Assembly (NCBI GenBank): GCA_031472005.1
Contig: PZJY01000002.1
Coordinates: forward strand, 372,001-436,000
Reading direction: 5' to 3'
From: Tetracladium setigerum
Taxonomy: Eukaryota; Ascomycota; Leotiomycetes; Helotiales
DNA length: 64,000 nt
Positions 11,905 through 23,156 of this stretch are shown here, piece by piece. The translations under genes and the position numbers were made by a program. The notes below the pieces were generated by a model, which saw nothing but the letters and a program-made list of their open reading frames with translations, ran no database searches and was not told the DNA's origin. The number at the start of each line of letters is the position of its first letter. The stretch's first letter is position 1.

Positions 11905-13128
11905 CTTGATCTCTCCCAAATTCTCCATTTACTTCTTGGATTAACGGCTCTTTTACGACGATTACGACTTGCGAAGAAAAAAAATAATGTCTTTTTGTTT
12001 GCTCTATACCCTTCGGCAACAACGAATGACCAAACGCCTAGCTATCAGCAAGTACACGACACTCTTTTGCAGCAGTTTTTCTCATACTCTTACAAGCCTA
12101 TTGTTTTACGTTTATTGTCTAAAGCCTTTATTCCCTTCTAAAACGTTGTGGTTTTCTTCTTTTCTAGAACGTTTTTGTATATACTACTACACTTCAGAAA
12201 TCTGTGTTTTGGGTTACCAAATTGCAGTAAAGTACATTTTGGTCAGATTTTCCTTGGGTTGCTCTCTTTTGTTCTTGGCAGGGAGGGATGGGATTGGACA
12301 TAGAAAGGATTGTTGGGACGGCCTTGGTACGGAAATTCTGGGTTGAAATGGGAAAATTATTGGCATGGCGGCGGCAAATCAAAAAGCTCCTACGAAGACA
12401 GATGGATTGGGCAGGATGGATGGAGATATCTATCAGCTTTGATGAGCGCGAGCTTACTACTTTCATCCTTTATTTTTCATTTGTCTCTGTTGCGTGGTGT
12501 GCTGTACGCTATAATTGGAACCCTATAATTGGGATTGGACCTCCTGGGGAAAGGAAGGAGGTTGAGGAGGAAAGGAAGGAAATGGCGGCTATTACCTATC
12601 TCAATCAATCATCCATCATTCTCTAAGTCTTGAGATAGATGAGTTGGGCTTATAGGGAGAGCGCAGTCTGTGTGTGTTTTACGATTGTGGTGGTGGAAGC
12701 TGGGTGGGAGAGTCGAGAGCAAGTTGGAGAGGGTGGTAGTTGGTTGGTTGTCTGTGTTGTCGTTGTTGCATACAGTTTCCATGAGGGGAGAGAGAGAATA
12801 AACACACTTGAAACAAGATCTTATGATGTCTACTTCGCTTTGCTATAGTGACTTGACTTGTTGGGCTGGAATTTTGCCTAATTTCCCTCATGCCGCTTCC
12901 CTCTCCCACGCTAACCTACTAATTAATTTTCACGTTTGTATGAAATAACCAAGGTCAACAAATTCACCTTCCCCTTCCACCCCCACCTGCCTCATCGCAG
13001 CAAGTCACATCGACAACAACAAACAAACAACAAACAACAAAACCCCTCTCACCCACCTCTTGGCCTCTCCTCCTCCTCCTCCACCACCATCCCTTCTCCT
13101 CTTCGTCCATCAACTCCCCCACTACCAC

Positions 13129-13151
13129 CGAGTACCGAGTACCGAGTACCG
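13129..13151. repeat. Microsatellite (ACCGAGT)n
   Basis: The unit ACCGAGT is repeated about three times in tandem, ending in ACCG. Confidence 0.7.
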
Positions 13152-13949
13152 CCACCATCATCACCAATCTATCACATCTTCCCCCATCATCCCTTCCTTC
13201 CTTACTCCGTGCTCACCCAGTAGTCCATCAGTAAGACCACAACAAACAATCTCATCAACTGTTGCAAAATCTCAGAAAAAAAAGCAATGAGAATCAATGA
13301 TATGTAATTTTTTGGATATTCAATATGCATATGCATATGCATAACACCGAACTACCTAGGTAGCTACACTGGTATTGGTAGCTCAACTATCTCACTAGTT
13401 TCACTCAACACTAGGAGGGTAAGGTTAAGAGAGGTAAGGTGAGGTCAGGACCAGCAAGGACCAGTAAAGCAAGGTAAGGTAAGTCAGAATCTCACATGCA
13501 GTCTGCATGTATGTACGAATGAGTACTGCCGAAGTAAAGTCAAGTCAAGTCTTGTATGTATGTACTCCGTATGTAAGTCTTACTTGATTGATATATATAT
13601 GTATGTGCAGTACCTGATGTAGAAGACCCCGCATAAATTCAATTCTCCGAATTGCCCTGTTAGCTATCTAGGAAACTATCATTTTGAGACATCCTGAGGG
13701 AAGAGTCGGAATGGAGTGAGACATTGTTCTTCGCCTCTTTGAGATTTAAAAATAGATTGATTTTTGAAGGGTGTTTACGTTGAGTTGAAGTGGTTGGATG
13801 GGAGGTGGTGGCGAGGAAAGTGGCAAGGAAAGTTAATGTATGGATATGGAGTATGTGTTGTTCAAAAACCTCAAAATGCAAAATTGACACTTACTTGCGT
13901 ATGTACCTATGTAGGTATGCGTAGATGATTGGATGTACACTTTTTCTTC

Positions 13950-14300
13950 TCTACGTATGTATGTCTGTCATCAAAGGGTTCAAAACAAACACGTATGTAG
14001 GTATGTATGTATGATGTATGTATGCTCTACTCCGTCATACGACCCTTTCCGCAACTAAGTATCTGCAGCATGCCTCCTGACTCTATGCATGTATGTACCT
14101 ATTATGTATGAATAGACGTAGGTCTGTCATGAACCGATTTTGAAACCAACATGTACGTATGTATGCTCTACTCTATCAAATTTGACATTTTATGCACCTA
14201 AGTATCTGCACCCTACTTCCTCTCTCTCTCTCTCAATGTACGTACGTACGTGCGTATGTATGTATGTCTGTCATCAAAGGGTTCAAAACAAACACGATTC
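13950..14300. repeat. Degenerate tandem repeat, ~150-bp unit, 2-3 copies
   Basis: The anchor TCTGTCAT recurs at 13964, 14123 and 14267 (spacing 159 and 144). The first and third copies share a run reading CATCAAAGGGTTCAAAACAA, and copies one and two share GCTCTACTC followed about 30 bases later by CTAAGTATCTGCA. Each unit begins and ends in GTATG-rich sequence. Confidence 0.75.
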
Positions 14301-14888
14301 GTATACTTCTTGAAAGTTTAATCAAACACGTAACTGTACTGCACGTTGGATGGTGATGTAACAGAAGTTTGTGGAGTGAAGGAGAGGTCATTTGATTGAT
14401 GTGAGATGGAGATCATGTCATGGCAATGCATGTTGACGGGCGGGGTGTGTAATGGATTCCTTAGTTTGTGTGGTCACAAGGTTGGAAGAGAAAGAGGAGA
14501 GTTTGAAAGGAGGCGATGTTTTGTTTATGTCATTTGAAGAGAAGAGAGTGAGGGAGGAAGAGCGACTTTGGCGAGGAAAGAGGGGGAGATTTTGAGGTTT
14601 CTTTGTGAGATTGGAATGAAAAAGGGAGATTGTGTGATGGATATGAATTCAAAAGGGGGTTTGGTTATTAGTTGAGATTGAGAAGCTCTTTGCGAGCGCA
14701 GAAGATTGGGCAGAAGCCTGGTGATGAACAATATAAGAAGTTGTTTATTTTCACATCGACTATTCTACACACCATAATACGACATATCCAATGTACAGAA
14801 CTATCCCTCTACACCTATCTACCTTCTTGTGATACACTCCTATATGTACAATACAATAACCCATAACCCATACCTATCTATTCACGAA

Positions 14889-16829
14889 TCACTGAATCCC
14901 AAGAATCCACTCATCCTTCTCCTTCGCTGAAACCTTTGCACCCTCCAACAGTGAGCTCAATCCCACCATCACAAAATCCAAGTCATTCTCACTCGGTTCC
15001 CACTTGCCCTGCAGTATTTCCCAAATCTCCATCGCCTTCTCTTTCCCAGCACACTTTGCAAAAGCTCGCAAGATCCAGAGGACCATCCATTTCGAGATGT
15101 ACAAATCGCCTTTGTCAGTCTGGGTGTTTTTCACCGATGGTTTCTTCTGTTCGTCAACGGCATTAAGGAGAGCCGTGAAAACGCCGTCCAGGCGCACTTC
15201 TGTCCATTCTGTGTACAGAATTCCCCCATGGGAGGCAAAGCTTTTGAATAGTGAGAGGAAGAGGGGTCCTTCGACAGGGAGATTGAATAACTTCCTGTCA
15301 TTCAAGAGTTCAACTGTTTTCGGGAGATCGCCAACCTGAACGGCAAAGTGGTTGATGAGGATCTGGTAAGTGCGATGGTCTGGGACAAGAGAAGCTCGCT
15401 TTTGATATTCCTCCCTCTTGTCGGGGAACATACGACCTTTCTCCGCGAGACGTAATAGAGTGCCTGTGATGACTCGACGGGATTTGTAGTCTTTGGGCGG
15501 GGATATTGTTTTTGTGTCTTCGAGAGATCGGTTCTTCATGCGTTGATATATGTTTTCGGCTGCTTCTGGTTCGCGGGAGCGAAAGAGTGCGGATATCATA
15601 GCGTTCATGACGACAGTGTCGACGATTTCTCCTTGTGCAACAAGATCCTTGTACGCTGCTCTTGCGCCGTCTCCATTCTGTTTGAGGCCGTAATAATATA
15701 TTAAGCTGATATGATGATAGCGATTGAAAGCGTGTCCTCGTTTCTCCATCTCTTTGTAAATCATCTCCGCGAGCGTGAACTTGCCCGCTTTACAAGCAAC
15801 GTCAAAGAGTACATTGAAGGTAGCGCCGTTTCCTTTCACACCAGCCACATGCTCCATCTCTCTCCACATGTGAAGTGCTGCTTCAGTTTCTACTTCTGTA
15901 GATTTGGAGACATATCTGGAAACAAACGAAATAGCACTTGTCCACTCCGCAGTGTTCAGCGGAATCGCCATGTTCTTCATATCGTCAACAACCGAAAGAT
16001 ATCTCAACATTGAGTGCTCGTCCTTCCGTTCAACCACTGAGAGATGACGAAGAAGCTTATGCCGTGCTTTGGACTCCAGATATGGAACTCGAGGTCCAGG
16101 AAGTTCTCGGTATAGTTGGAATATTTCTTCAGGATCCTTGTGGAAGTCAAGCAGAGCCAAGTCCAAATTTTGGAGTTTACGCTTTGTCTCCATGTCTGCA
16201 GGCCACGCATAATGAAGGGGAGGCCATTCATCCGCAGGTTTGTCGGAGACCGAAAGATGAGGTCCGTCACTGGGTTCATAGATATTGGGAACCTCTAGCA
16301 CTGGAGCCTCGTCGTTGTATAGATCTCCATTGTAGGAGTCCACCATTTCGAAAAGTTCTTCGCGTGTCCGTTTGACATATTCATATGTTTTGCTTTCTTT
16401 GTCTTTTGGGAGAGCGGCTCCTGCTTGTTGTGTAGGTTTCTCCAGATCCGTGTCTGGTTGTTGCCCTGGCTTTTGGGAAAATCTGAATACATTATTTGTA
16501 TGGAATCGTCGTGACACGCCTCTGCAATTCCGCTGCAAACCGATTCCCGGCTCCGGTCTACTGGGTGCAAAGAGGGTAGGGACGCGTTGATCTTTTCTGT
16601 CTTGTTGTTGGCAGTTCCCAGCTCTTGCCAGGGAAGAGATAAACCAAGCTTCCAGACCGGCAGCATCTGCATCTTGACTCCGATTTATTTGAGGTATCCT
16701 TCTCCGTGTTCGCGGGCGTATATATTGATAGATCTCATTTGGATACAAGAAAGCAAGCACCTGGCGATGTGCTACCTTCGAGACAAGGGGACCGCTCGTC
16801 GAGGGGGTTGAGCTGCAGATGAAGGACAT
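14889..16829 (-). CDS. Mitochondrial pentatricopeptide-repeat (PPR) protein
   Basis: A single-exon, 646-residue protein with an ATG at 16827-16829. The basic, acid-poor N terminus, including RGVSRRFHTNNVF, looks like a mitochondrial presequence with a cleavable arginine. The middle contains helical-pair repeats of the PPR type, for example NGATFNVLFDVACKAGKFTL followed by AEMIYKEMEKRGHAF, and VVMNAMISALFRSREPEAAE with IYQRMKNR; later pairs include HRTYQILINHFA and WMVLWILRAFAKCAGKEKAM. PPR proteins bind organellar RNA and act in mitochondrial mRNA stability, processing or translation. I cannot assign it to a named yeast factor. It is divergent from, and shares a 356-bp promoter region with, a mitoribosomal protein gene, which supports a mitochondrial expression role. 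Confidence 0.82.
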   Translation of the reverse strand: MSFICSSTPSTSGPLVSKVAHRQVLAFLYPNEIYQYIRPRTRRRIPQINRSQDADAAGLEAWFISSLARAGNCQQQDRKDQRVPTLFAPSRPEPGIGLQRNCRGVSRRFHTNNVFRFSQKPGQQPDTDLEKPTQQAGAALPKDKESKTYEYVKRTREELFEMVDSYNGDLYNDEAPVLEVPNIYEPSDGPHLSVSDKPADEWPPLHYAWPADMETKRKLQNLDLALLDFHKDPEEIFQLYRELPGPRVPYLESKARHKLLRHLSVVERKDEHSMLRYLSVVDDMKNMAIPLNTAEWTSAISFVSRYVSKSTEVETEAALHMWREMEHVAGVKGNGATFNVLFDVACKAGKFTLAEMIYKEMEKRGHAFNRYHHISLIYYYGLKQNGDGARAAYKDLVAQGEIVDTVVMNAMISALFRSREPEAAENIYQRMKNRSLEDTKTISPPKDYKSRRVITGTLLRLAEKGRMFPDKREEYQKRASLVPDHRTYQILINHFAVQVGDLPKTVELLNDRKLFNLPVEGPLFLSLFKSFASHGGILYTEWTEVRLDGVFTALLNAVDEQKKPSVKNTQTDKGDLYISKWMVLWILRAFAKCAGKEKAMEIWEILQGKWEPSENDLDFVMVGLSSLLEGAKVSAKEKDEWILGIQ

Positions 16830-17185
16830 GAGCCTTCTGACATTTTGAGTCCGCGTCTACCGAATTTGTTGTAGCATTAAAGCTGTAAAATTAACAATTG
16901 TGCTCGAATGGATTCCTGGATGCGTACGGAAGGGATTGATGTGGTGGTGGAGGACCTTTGCAGGGTGTTGATGAAAATTCGTGGTGAAGCTTTGGGGAGA
17001 TGGAATTTTGGATTTCCCAAAATGGGTCAAGGCCGAGCAGCAACGTCAAATTGTCTCGACTTGCAGAAATTCGACAACCAACCACCACAACACCCCATTG
17101 CTCTGTGGTATGTACAACTTATCCCTGTTATCACACCCCGATCCCGATCTCTAACTTGGGGCAGGATATATCTCTCTTTTCCACC
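16830..17185. promoter_or_regulatory. Bidirectional promoter between PPR gene and RSM25
   Basis: A 356-bp gap between two divergent start codons whose products both point to mitochondrial gene expression. No specific factor site was identified. Confidence 0.5.
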
Positions 17186-17979
17186 ATGCGAGGACGAAAC
17201 CTCAGGGCCCCAAGGGTCTACCAAACTGCATCCAAAATCGCCGAATCCATGCTTCTCCAAAAGAAGTCCAGATATATCGAGCCGCCATGGTACAAGACAA
17301 TTGAGGCCGTTCCTCCGGGGGAGATCTTGACCAGAATGCAACCCATACAACATCGAGATGTGAAGGCTCACGCCCGCATCCGAAAGCCCAGCAAGCTCTT
17401 TCAACCACAACTTCTAGATTACGAGGAGGATCAGCTACGGAGGGAATTCTTTAAAGATCACCCATGGGAATTGGCAAGACCAAGGATTGTGTTGGAAAAT
17501 GATGGCAGAGATGCACAGCAATTGGATTGGAGTCGGATACGACAGCCTGGGATGTCGTTGAGTGGTGAAAAGTAAGGCGTCTTTTTTGTGGCATGATTAT
17601 TGAAGGATGGATTTAACAAGTCTACAGTGTTGTTCAACGCCAGCTATGGATCATGCAAAATATACCTGGGACGACTAAGAGTGCAGCTTATGATATCGCG
17701 AGGAAGGAGTTCTATGCTTTGCGCCGAGAGGAGGAGATTGAGCGAAGGGTACAGAGAGAGGAGGCTTTATGGACGGGGGCAACCTTTGGATTGAACCCAC
17801 TGGAAGCTGGAATGCTTGTAGAGGACATCCAGTACAACAAGTGGTTGGCGCATGCGCAGACGGAAGTGCACAACTTGAGGACAACTAAAGATGCTGCACA
17901 GGCGGCTATGCAAGAGGAAGAGGAGGATGATGCATTGCTACAAGAGGCTACGGGCGACGAGGAAAACGCTAGTCCTTGA
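17186..17979 (+). CDS. RSM25: Mitochondrial small ribosomal subunit protein mS23 (Rsm25)
   Basis: A component of the mitochondrial ribosome small subunit. Two exons, 17186-17571 and 17628-17979; the intron has GTAAGG and CTACAG ends, and the phase-2 join makes SLSGENVVQRQLWIMQN. Product 245 residues. Family hallmarks: RAPRVYQTASK at the N terminus, PPWYKTIEAVPPGEIL, KLFQPQLLDYEEDQLRREFF, the very conserved DHPWELARPRIVLENDG, DWSRIRQPG, and AYDIARKEFYALRREEEIE. The start codon is the ATG in the CACCATGCG context; the frame is open upstream but lacks conservation there. The C terminus is acidic (EEEEDD). It is divergently paired with a PPR gene. Confident call. Confidence 0.95.
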
Positions 17980-18235
17980 ACATGAGTAAGATAGAGGTAG
18001 TAGAAGAACAGGGCTGGGAACTGTATATTCTTGTATGCAATATTGTACAACACATCCATCTTGGGACCTCTCCACAACGTATTCTCTCGACTGATCAAGA
18101 TTTGATGTCAATCTTTTTTTTAAGGTCTCACAAGTGCATCCAGTATATACTTTAAAAATATTACAAGCAGAGGAAGATCTGCATAATCAAATCTTTTTGT
18201 TTTTATATAATTCTCTATTTTCAACTATACAGCTA

Positions 18236-19092
18236 TTAGTCCACGAGGAAGCCCACCCACTCTACTTTTCTTTTCGTCCCCGTCCCATTGATAGCTATGG
18301 CCAGAGTTTCCCACTGCACAAGAAACCTGTCACATATTCCCAAGTGTAATAGTACCTTGCCGCTCAAGCTAAGCGTCTTCACCCTCGCCCAACTCTCCAC
18401 ATATATCGTCTTCATCTTGCTCGCCGGCGCCAACCCCAGCAGCTTCAATATGTATGCGGCAAATATGGAAATGACTGCGGTAGCTGGTCCATTTGTGATG
18501 AGCACATCTGGATATTCATGAGGGGTTGCATTCGACGTCCTAGAAATGTCGTGGAGAGTGCGCAAACATGCAATCAAACACCAGAGAGACGAGAAGGGCG
18601 CAGTATAGAGCGGCTGATGTATCTTACGTGCTCTAGGCACGACTTTGATATCCCACGTTCCAGTGCTTGGACTTCGTTCTCCGGGTTCAGTTGGTTCTAA
18701 AGAACGCTTCGTGTAATGTGCCTGTATGCCCCTCTCGATTTCAAGTGCTTTGCCAGCCGAGAAACTGTCCCCAGACGAAAGAATATATGTCCTGTGGGTG
18801 TATCTACTTGGATCTAGACCTCCGACGAGCGACATCATCTCTGCGGTGTGGCCACCCGATCCGAGGAGAATGACAATGTGCGAGGGGCCATTTTTAGCTT
18901 TGGTCGAGGACGAAGCAGCGCGTCTTCTTGTTGCCGCAGGGAGAATGTAGAGAAGGCGGAGCTGAAAAGTAGGTTAGCCAGTAGTCTGGTGTATGGAGCA
19001 TGTTGGATTGAAGGACTTACAAACGCAGTTGTGAGGATAATGAGGAGGCTGGCTCCCACAAGGCGCAAGGCTGAAAGATGTGCCATGGTCAT
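18236..19092 (-). CDS. ALG14: UDP-GlcNAc transferase subunit Alg14
   Basis: Alg14 anchors the catalytic Alg13 to the ER membrane; together they add the second GlcNAc to dolichol-PP-GlcNAc in N-glycan synthesis. Exon 1 (19092-19021) encodes a hydrophobic membrane anchor (LVGASLLIILTTAF). After a 59-nt intron (18962-19020), exon 2 (18961-18236) encodes LRLLYILPA, then the signature IVILLGSGGHTAEMMSLVGG, DPSRYTHRTYILSSGD, TNGPATAV, and the C-terminal CDRFLVQW...VEWVGFLVD. Product 265 residues, a normal length. The start could be either of two nearby ATGs (19092 or 19086). A short open frame on the same strand covers only exon 2 and misses the glycine motif, so the splice matters. Divergent from IMA1 across 638 bp. 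Confidence 0.93.
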
Positions 19093-19730
19093 GACGACGG
19101 AAGAAGATAGAAATTGCCGAATAGAAGAGATGGAGACATTGAATCGGGCGAGTTCCCTAGGTGTCAAGAGTTCGGAAGAGGCATGCGACGAATTTATTGA
19201 GTTTCATGCTCTTTCAGTGAATGAAGATATATTGTGGATGAAGTTTCATGACACGTGACATCTGACCTCGACGCTGATATTCTTTCATTGTCCTCTTTCC
19301 ATTGGGACCAATATCTCAACTGGGGTATGAATCACACGAGGATTGTCATCAAGACAATCTGAAATGCGATTGTCTCGCTCTAAGGTTTTGACTGCCAACT
19401 ACTTCAATGAGAATCCTCTGTTGCTTTGACTGCATGAGGCCTGGCCGCAAACTGAACAACGCATCCATCGACAGATCATCAGCACCTGAAAGATAGACAC
19501 GGAAGATGCGTATATCCATCTAGCATCCATATCTGATCCACTTGTTCTATTGCTATCCCAACAGTGCTGTGGCGAGACGAAAAGGGATAGAAAATTCTTC
19601 ATACTATCAACAACGACGACGACGACATCCCCTCGGCATCAACCTCGACATCTGCGTACGGTTACCCACCTATCTACCTGATATTCCTCGCCAGGATTCG
19701 ATATTCATCTCCATTTTCATCCCACAAACC
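19093..19730. promoter_or_regulatory. Bidirectional promoter between ALG14 and IMA1
   Basis: A 638-bp gap between divergent starts with no coding signal and no named regulatory site recognised. Confidence 0.4.
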
Positions 19731-21984
19731 ATGGCACCTTCATTTCGTGGCCGGAGAAATCTGATTTGCTTTTATTGCAACCAGAGGTCAAATTTCAAGT
19801 ATGATGGCATTATGACCAGGTGGGACTGCACTCAGTGCCAGTCAACCAACTTTCTTGACGAGGTTTGTTGTCCTGCCCTATTCAAAAATAGGATTTCATC
19901 CACAAAATCTGAGCACTACTGACTTGAGATATCTTAGAATGGCGAAATCACAGACCCTCCAGTCGCGACCGAATTCGCGGCTCCCAGCAACCTCCAATAT
20001 ACCATCCCACGCTCAGGACCCCTCCCTTCATCTCAAGAGCCCGAATCAGAATTGTTTTGCTCAAAATGCCTTAAGAATCAGCACTTATTTACTGCCTCAC
20101 TCGCTCAGTATGAAGTTGACTGGGAGGCAGGCGATCGTGATTTCAGAAAAAAGGAAAAGCAGTACTATGTCTTCCGGAACAGAATGGAAAAGAATTATCC
20201 CCAGATGTGTGAGGAGTGTGAGCCCAAAGTCTGGAGACGTTTAAAGGAGGCAGGGATGACAGCAAAGGCCGATCACCTGCGAAGGTTGATGGACAAGACT
20301 CGCGCAAGAAGATCCAAGAAAGGATGGAATTTTTCTACGACTGGGTACTTTGATCTGGCTGGCAGGATTCTTTGGCATTTTGGATTATTTGGACAGCTGA
20401 TCTGGAGTCTTGCCGTCCTGGGCGCTTTTGCCCTTCATTTACAGCCCAACTACCTCTCCATACTTCCTCCCACTCCTCTCCTTTGGACAGAGCGTTTTAT
20501 AAACTTTTCAACATCAAATGGTTGGGTTCGAAATACTCTTTTCTGCAGCATCGCTTCGATATGGTGGAATCCGATGTTCAGTCAAATGAGTAGCGGATTT
20601 GTCAATCATATCACAGGCTTCACTGAATGGTATAAGCTTCAAATGCTCATGGTCATATCTCGGTCGCTTTTCTATTTCGTGAGCGGCACGGGTGTACTGG
20701 CAGATACCTTTTCACGTCCAAGTATCGGAGCGCACGCAGTCATGTCCGCTTTTATGTTACTAGTAAGTTTCGAGAGTGATATCCGGTGGACCAATTTTGA
20801 CTTTGATAGCTTGCACACCGAGCAAAACGGTCTCTAAACGTGGACATGACTCCTCTCTTTGCGCCAACTCCAGAGCGTTCCAAGAACGTTCGGAATGTTG
20901 GGAATGTTGCGCCTCGTTCAGACGATAGCCCTCCTTTAAATACTAATAGTCTTGCAGATATTCTTGACTCGATAGCAGAATCCCCAACAAGGCGCCCTGT
21001 TGATCAATCTCCTCGTTTGGCTTCACCACAAAATTACAATCAGCGCCCTCAAGCTCTACAAGATTCTCCAACGCAGAAGTCTAGATTGCAGTCAACAAAC
21101 GCGAGAACGCTTCCAGTCTTTCTTTCAACCGGTGACCAACATCAACCTCCCCCTCAACAGGATCTTCCATTGGCGATGGAAGACGAAATGGATTGGACAC
21201 CTGCACAACCCGTGGTTTTAGAATCAGCACATCGGGCTTTTCAACCTGTCGCGTCTCTTGAAGGACAGGCGCGAGGTTTTGGGCAGACTCCTGTAGAGGC
21301 AAGTTCGAGACCTTTCTGGTACAAAGTTCCGCCGGCACCCATAACGCCTGCTCAGCGCCTGCGAAACCCCCGAGCCAACCTAGATTTACACCTCCATCTC
21401 AGGATGTAAGGGAAAACTTCTTCCGCACCTCCTCTCGGGGAAAACAGGGCGAGTCCTTTAGCTCCCTAAATGATGGAGCCAGGAAGAACGATATGATTTT
21501 ACAACAACCCAAATTCTTCCCTCCCGCGGCGCGGAGTGAAGCGGGCAATTCTCTGTCCGATTTACTAGATTCCTTTTCTCTCGACAATCCTTCGGAGTCT
21601 GGGCCACCAGTTGTGTTGAAAGATGAATTCAAATGGGATCATGTTGGCCAAGGGATTGCCTTGGCTCTGGGGCTTTTCTTCTGGAATTTGAGCTTTTCGA
21701 ACCCAGGTGAGCACTCGAGTAAGACTGCACTCGCAGTCATGACAGGGTGCATGCTGATTGCTGCGCGAACATTTACTTCGCACTTGTTCCTGGCACTCGG
21801 AAAGAAGAGCAATGCCGCCAGAGGTATTGGCATGGCATTTGGAGCGGCTGAATGCGTCGCGGCGCTCTATGGGTTCGTGGAAATTACGGCGGGAAGGAGG
21901 GAATGTACAAATTGCGCCTCGCTGGGAAATATTTTACTCGGTGGGATGCTGGTGCAGGAATTCTGGTATGCATCTTTTGGGTAA
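19731..21984 (+). CDS. IMA1: Inner nuclear membrane protein Ima1 (TMEM201/Samp1 family), frame broken once
   Basis: Ima1 sits in the inner nuclear membrane and links heterochromatin and the nuclear envelope to the cytoskeleton. Exons: 19731-19862, 19938-20762, 20810-21984. The N-terminal cysteine-rich Ima1_N domain shows CFYCNQ...WDCTQCQSTNFLDENGEI and, after the first intron, ELFCSKCLKNQH and QMCEECEPKV. Membrane segments follow (LIWSLAVLGAFALHL, MSAFMLL) and again near the C terminus (IALALGLFFWNLSF, ALAVMTGCMLIAA, AFGAAECVAALYGFV). The third exon breaks after ...FWYKVPPAPITPAQRLRN: the frame reaches a stop at 21407-21409, while the homologous continuation (PRFTPPSQDVRENFF...) is in the next frame. 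One extra C in the C5 run at 21367-21371 would restore about 710 residues. An alternative is an intron at 21293-21402, which would delete the conserved-looking segment. Confidence 0.88.
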
Positions 21985-23156
21985 AGGGAAGAGAGCGAAT
22001 GGATTGCGGAGGATTTTCAATTGATTGATTTGGGTTTATCAATCTGTACATGAGCAAGCAGCAGCACACGAAAAAAGGCGTTGGAGAGGCTCTGCTTTTT
22101 ATGGCGGGGTTGTGGGGTAATTCCGCCAGCTGCGAACCAAGAAAATGTACCAAAATTGATAGATTGTTTATACAAAAAGAGGCAACTCGGCACTAAAGTT
22201 CATCTTTTAGATCGTTGCGATTCTGAAATAATGGAACTCATGGCTTTGGTGTCAATCAATCGGCTGTGACTAATTTTTGCAGTATCATGTAGCCAAGTTT
22301 CCACATACCAGTCAGGGTCCAGCTGCAACCTGACCTCACCTCACTGACCCCAGTTCGTCAAGCTTTGTTGTCACTTCCTGGAACATAGAACCACAAGTAC
22401 AAATCGGCACATAAGTTTGTTATCTATTGCAATTCATCTTTGGTGACCAGGTAGCAAGAATAAGGCCCAGTCACATTAGATCATCATGTCAAGGCCAACC
22501 TCGGATGTGGTGGGTATTGTGGTGGTTGTTAGCCTTGCAGGAGAGGCAACCTCCTAGCCCTTTATCATCAACCTTCCCCTACCTAGTCATCTAGTCCACG
22601 GAACCAGCAACAAACATCACGAACAACCTTCAGCTTTGCATCCATTCCCTCTCTTGCTCCCCGCCAGCTTACCCACCCCCTCTAGCCGGCCCTAACACCA
22701 CCAGATTTCACCGCCAACGACGTTAGCAAACGGACGATTGACTTGACGCCGTCCAACATCATGTCTTTCAGCATGGTCCAACGCCGTTCGTGATGACCTT
22801 TGAGTTGTCGCCGCTCCGTCAATCAAGCGTTGCACTGCGCAAGAACACACTCATCTTGACGCGGGGAGTGGTTCTGGTTTAGATCGTAATACCAGAAGAA
22901 AGATAGCGACCTTGACCTCCGCGTCCCCTTCAATCCGACTCCTCTACATTCACGTCGTCCGCCCTCCGCCCCAAGCAGATAATTCCATAAATCACTTTCT
23001 GTGGAAACACACTCTTCTCGGCAGAACATTCTATTCCACTAGAAATCCTCTTCTACAAAGCACATTCTTTTACAATACACGCTCGGCAACACTCTCTCTG
23101 CGTAGGACCCCCCGCAGCACACTCTCTGCGACAAGTTCCTCTCTACATTCGACGCA
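21985..23156. other. Intergenic region upstream of SIW14
   Basis: About 1.2 kb without a recognisable gene. The part from 22560 to 23150 is C/T-rich, as expected for a fungal promoter and leader. Confidence 0.45.

Larger units (their letters stand above)
11905..14888. other. Repeat-rich spacer
   Basis: No recognisable gene. It holds a pyrimidine-rich tract (about 12960-13260), a 7-base tandem repeat at 13129-13151, an ATGCAT palindromic run at 13326-13343, many GTATG repeats from 13500 to 14270, and a degenerate tandem repeat of about 150 bp near 13950-14300. Confidence 0.55.
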
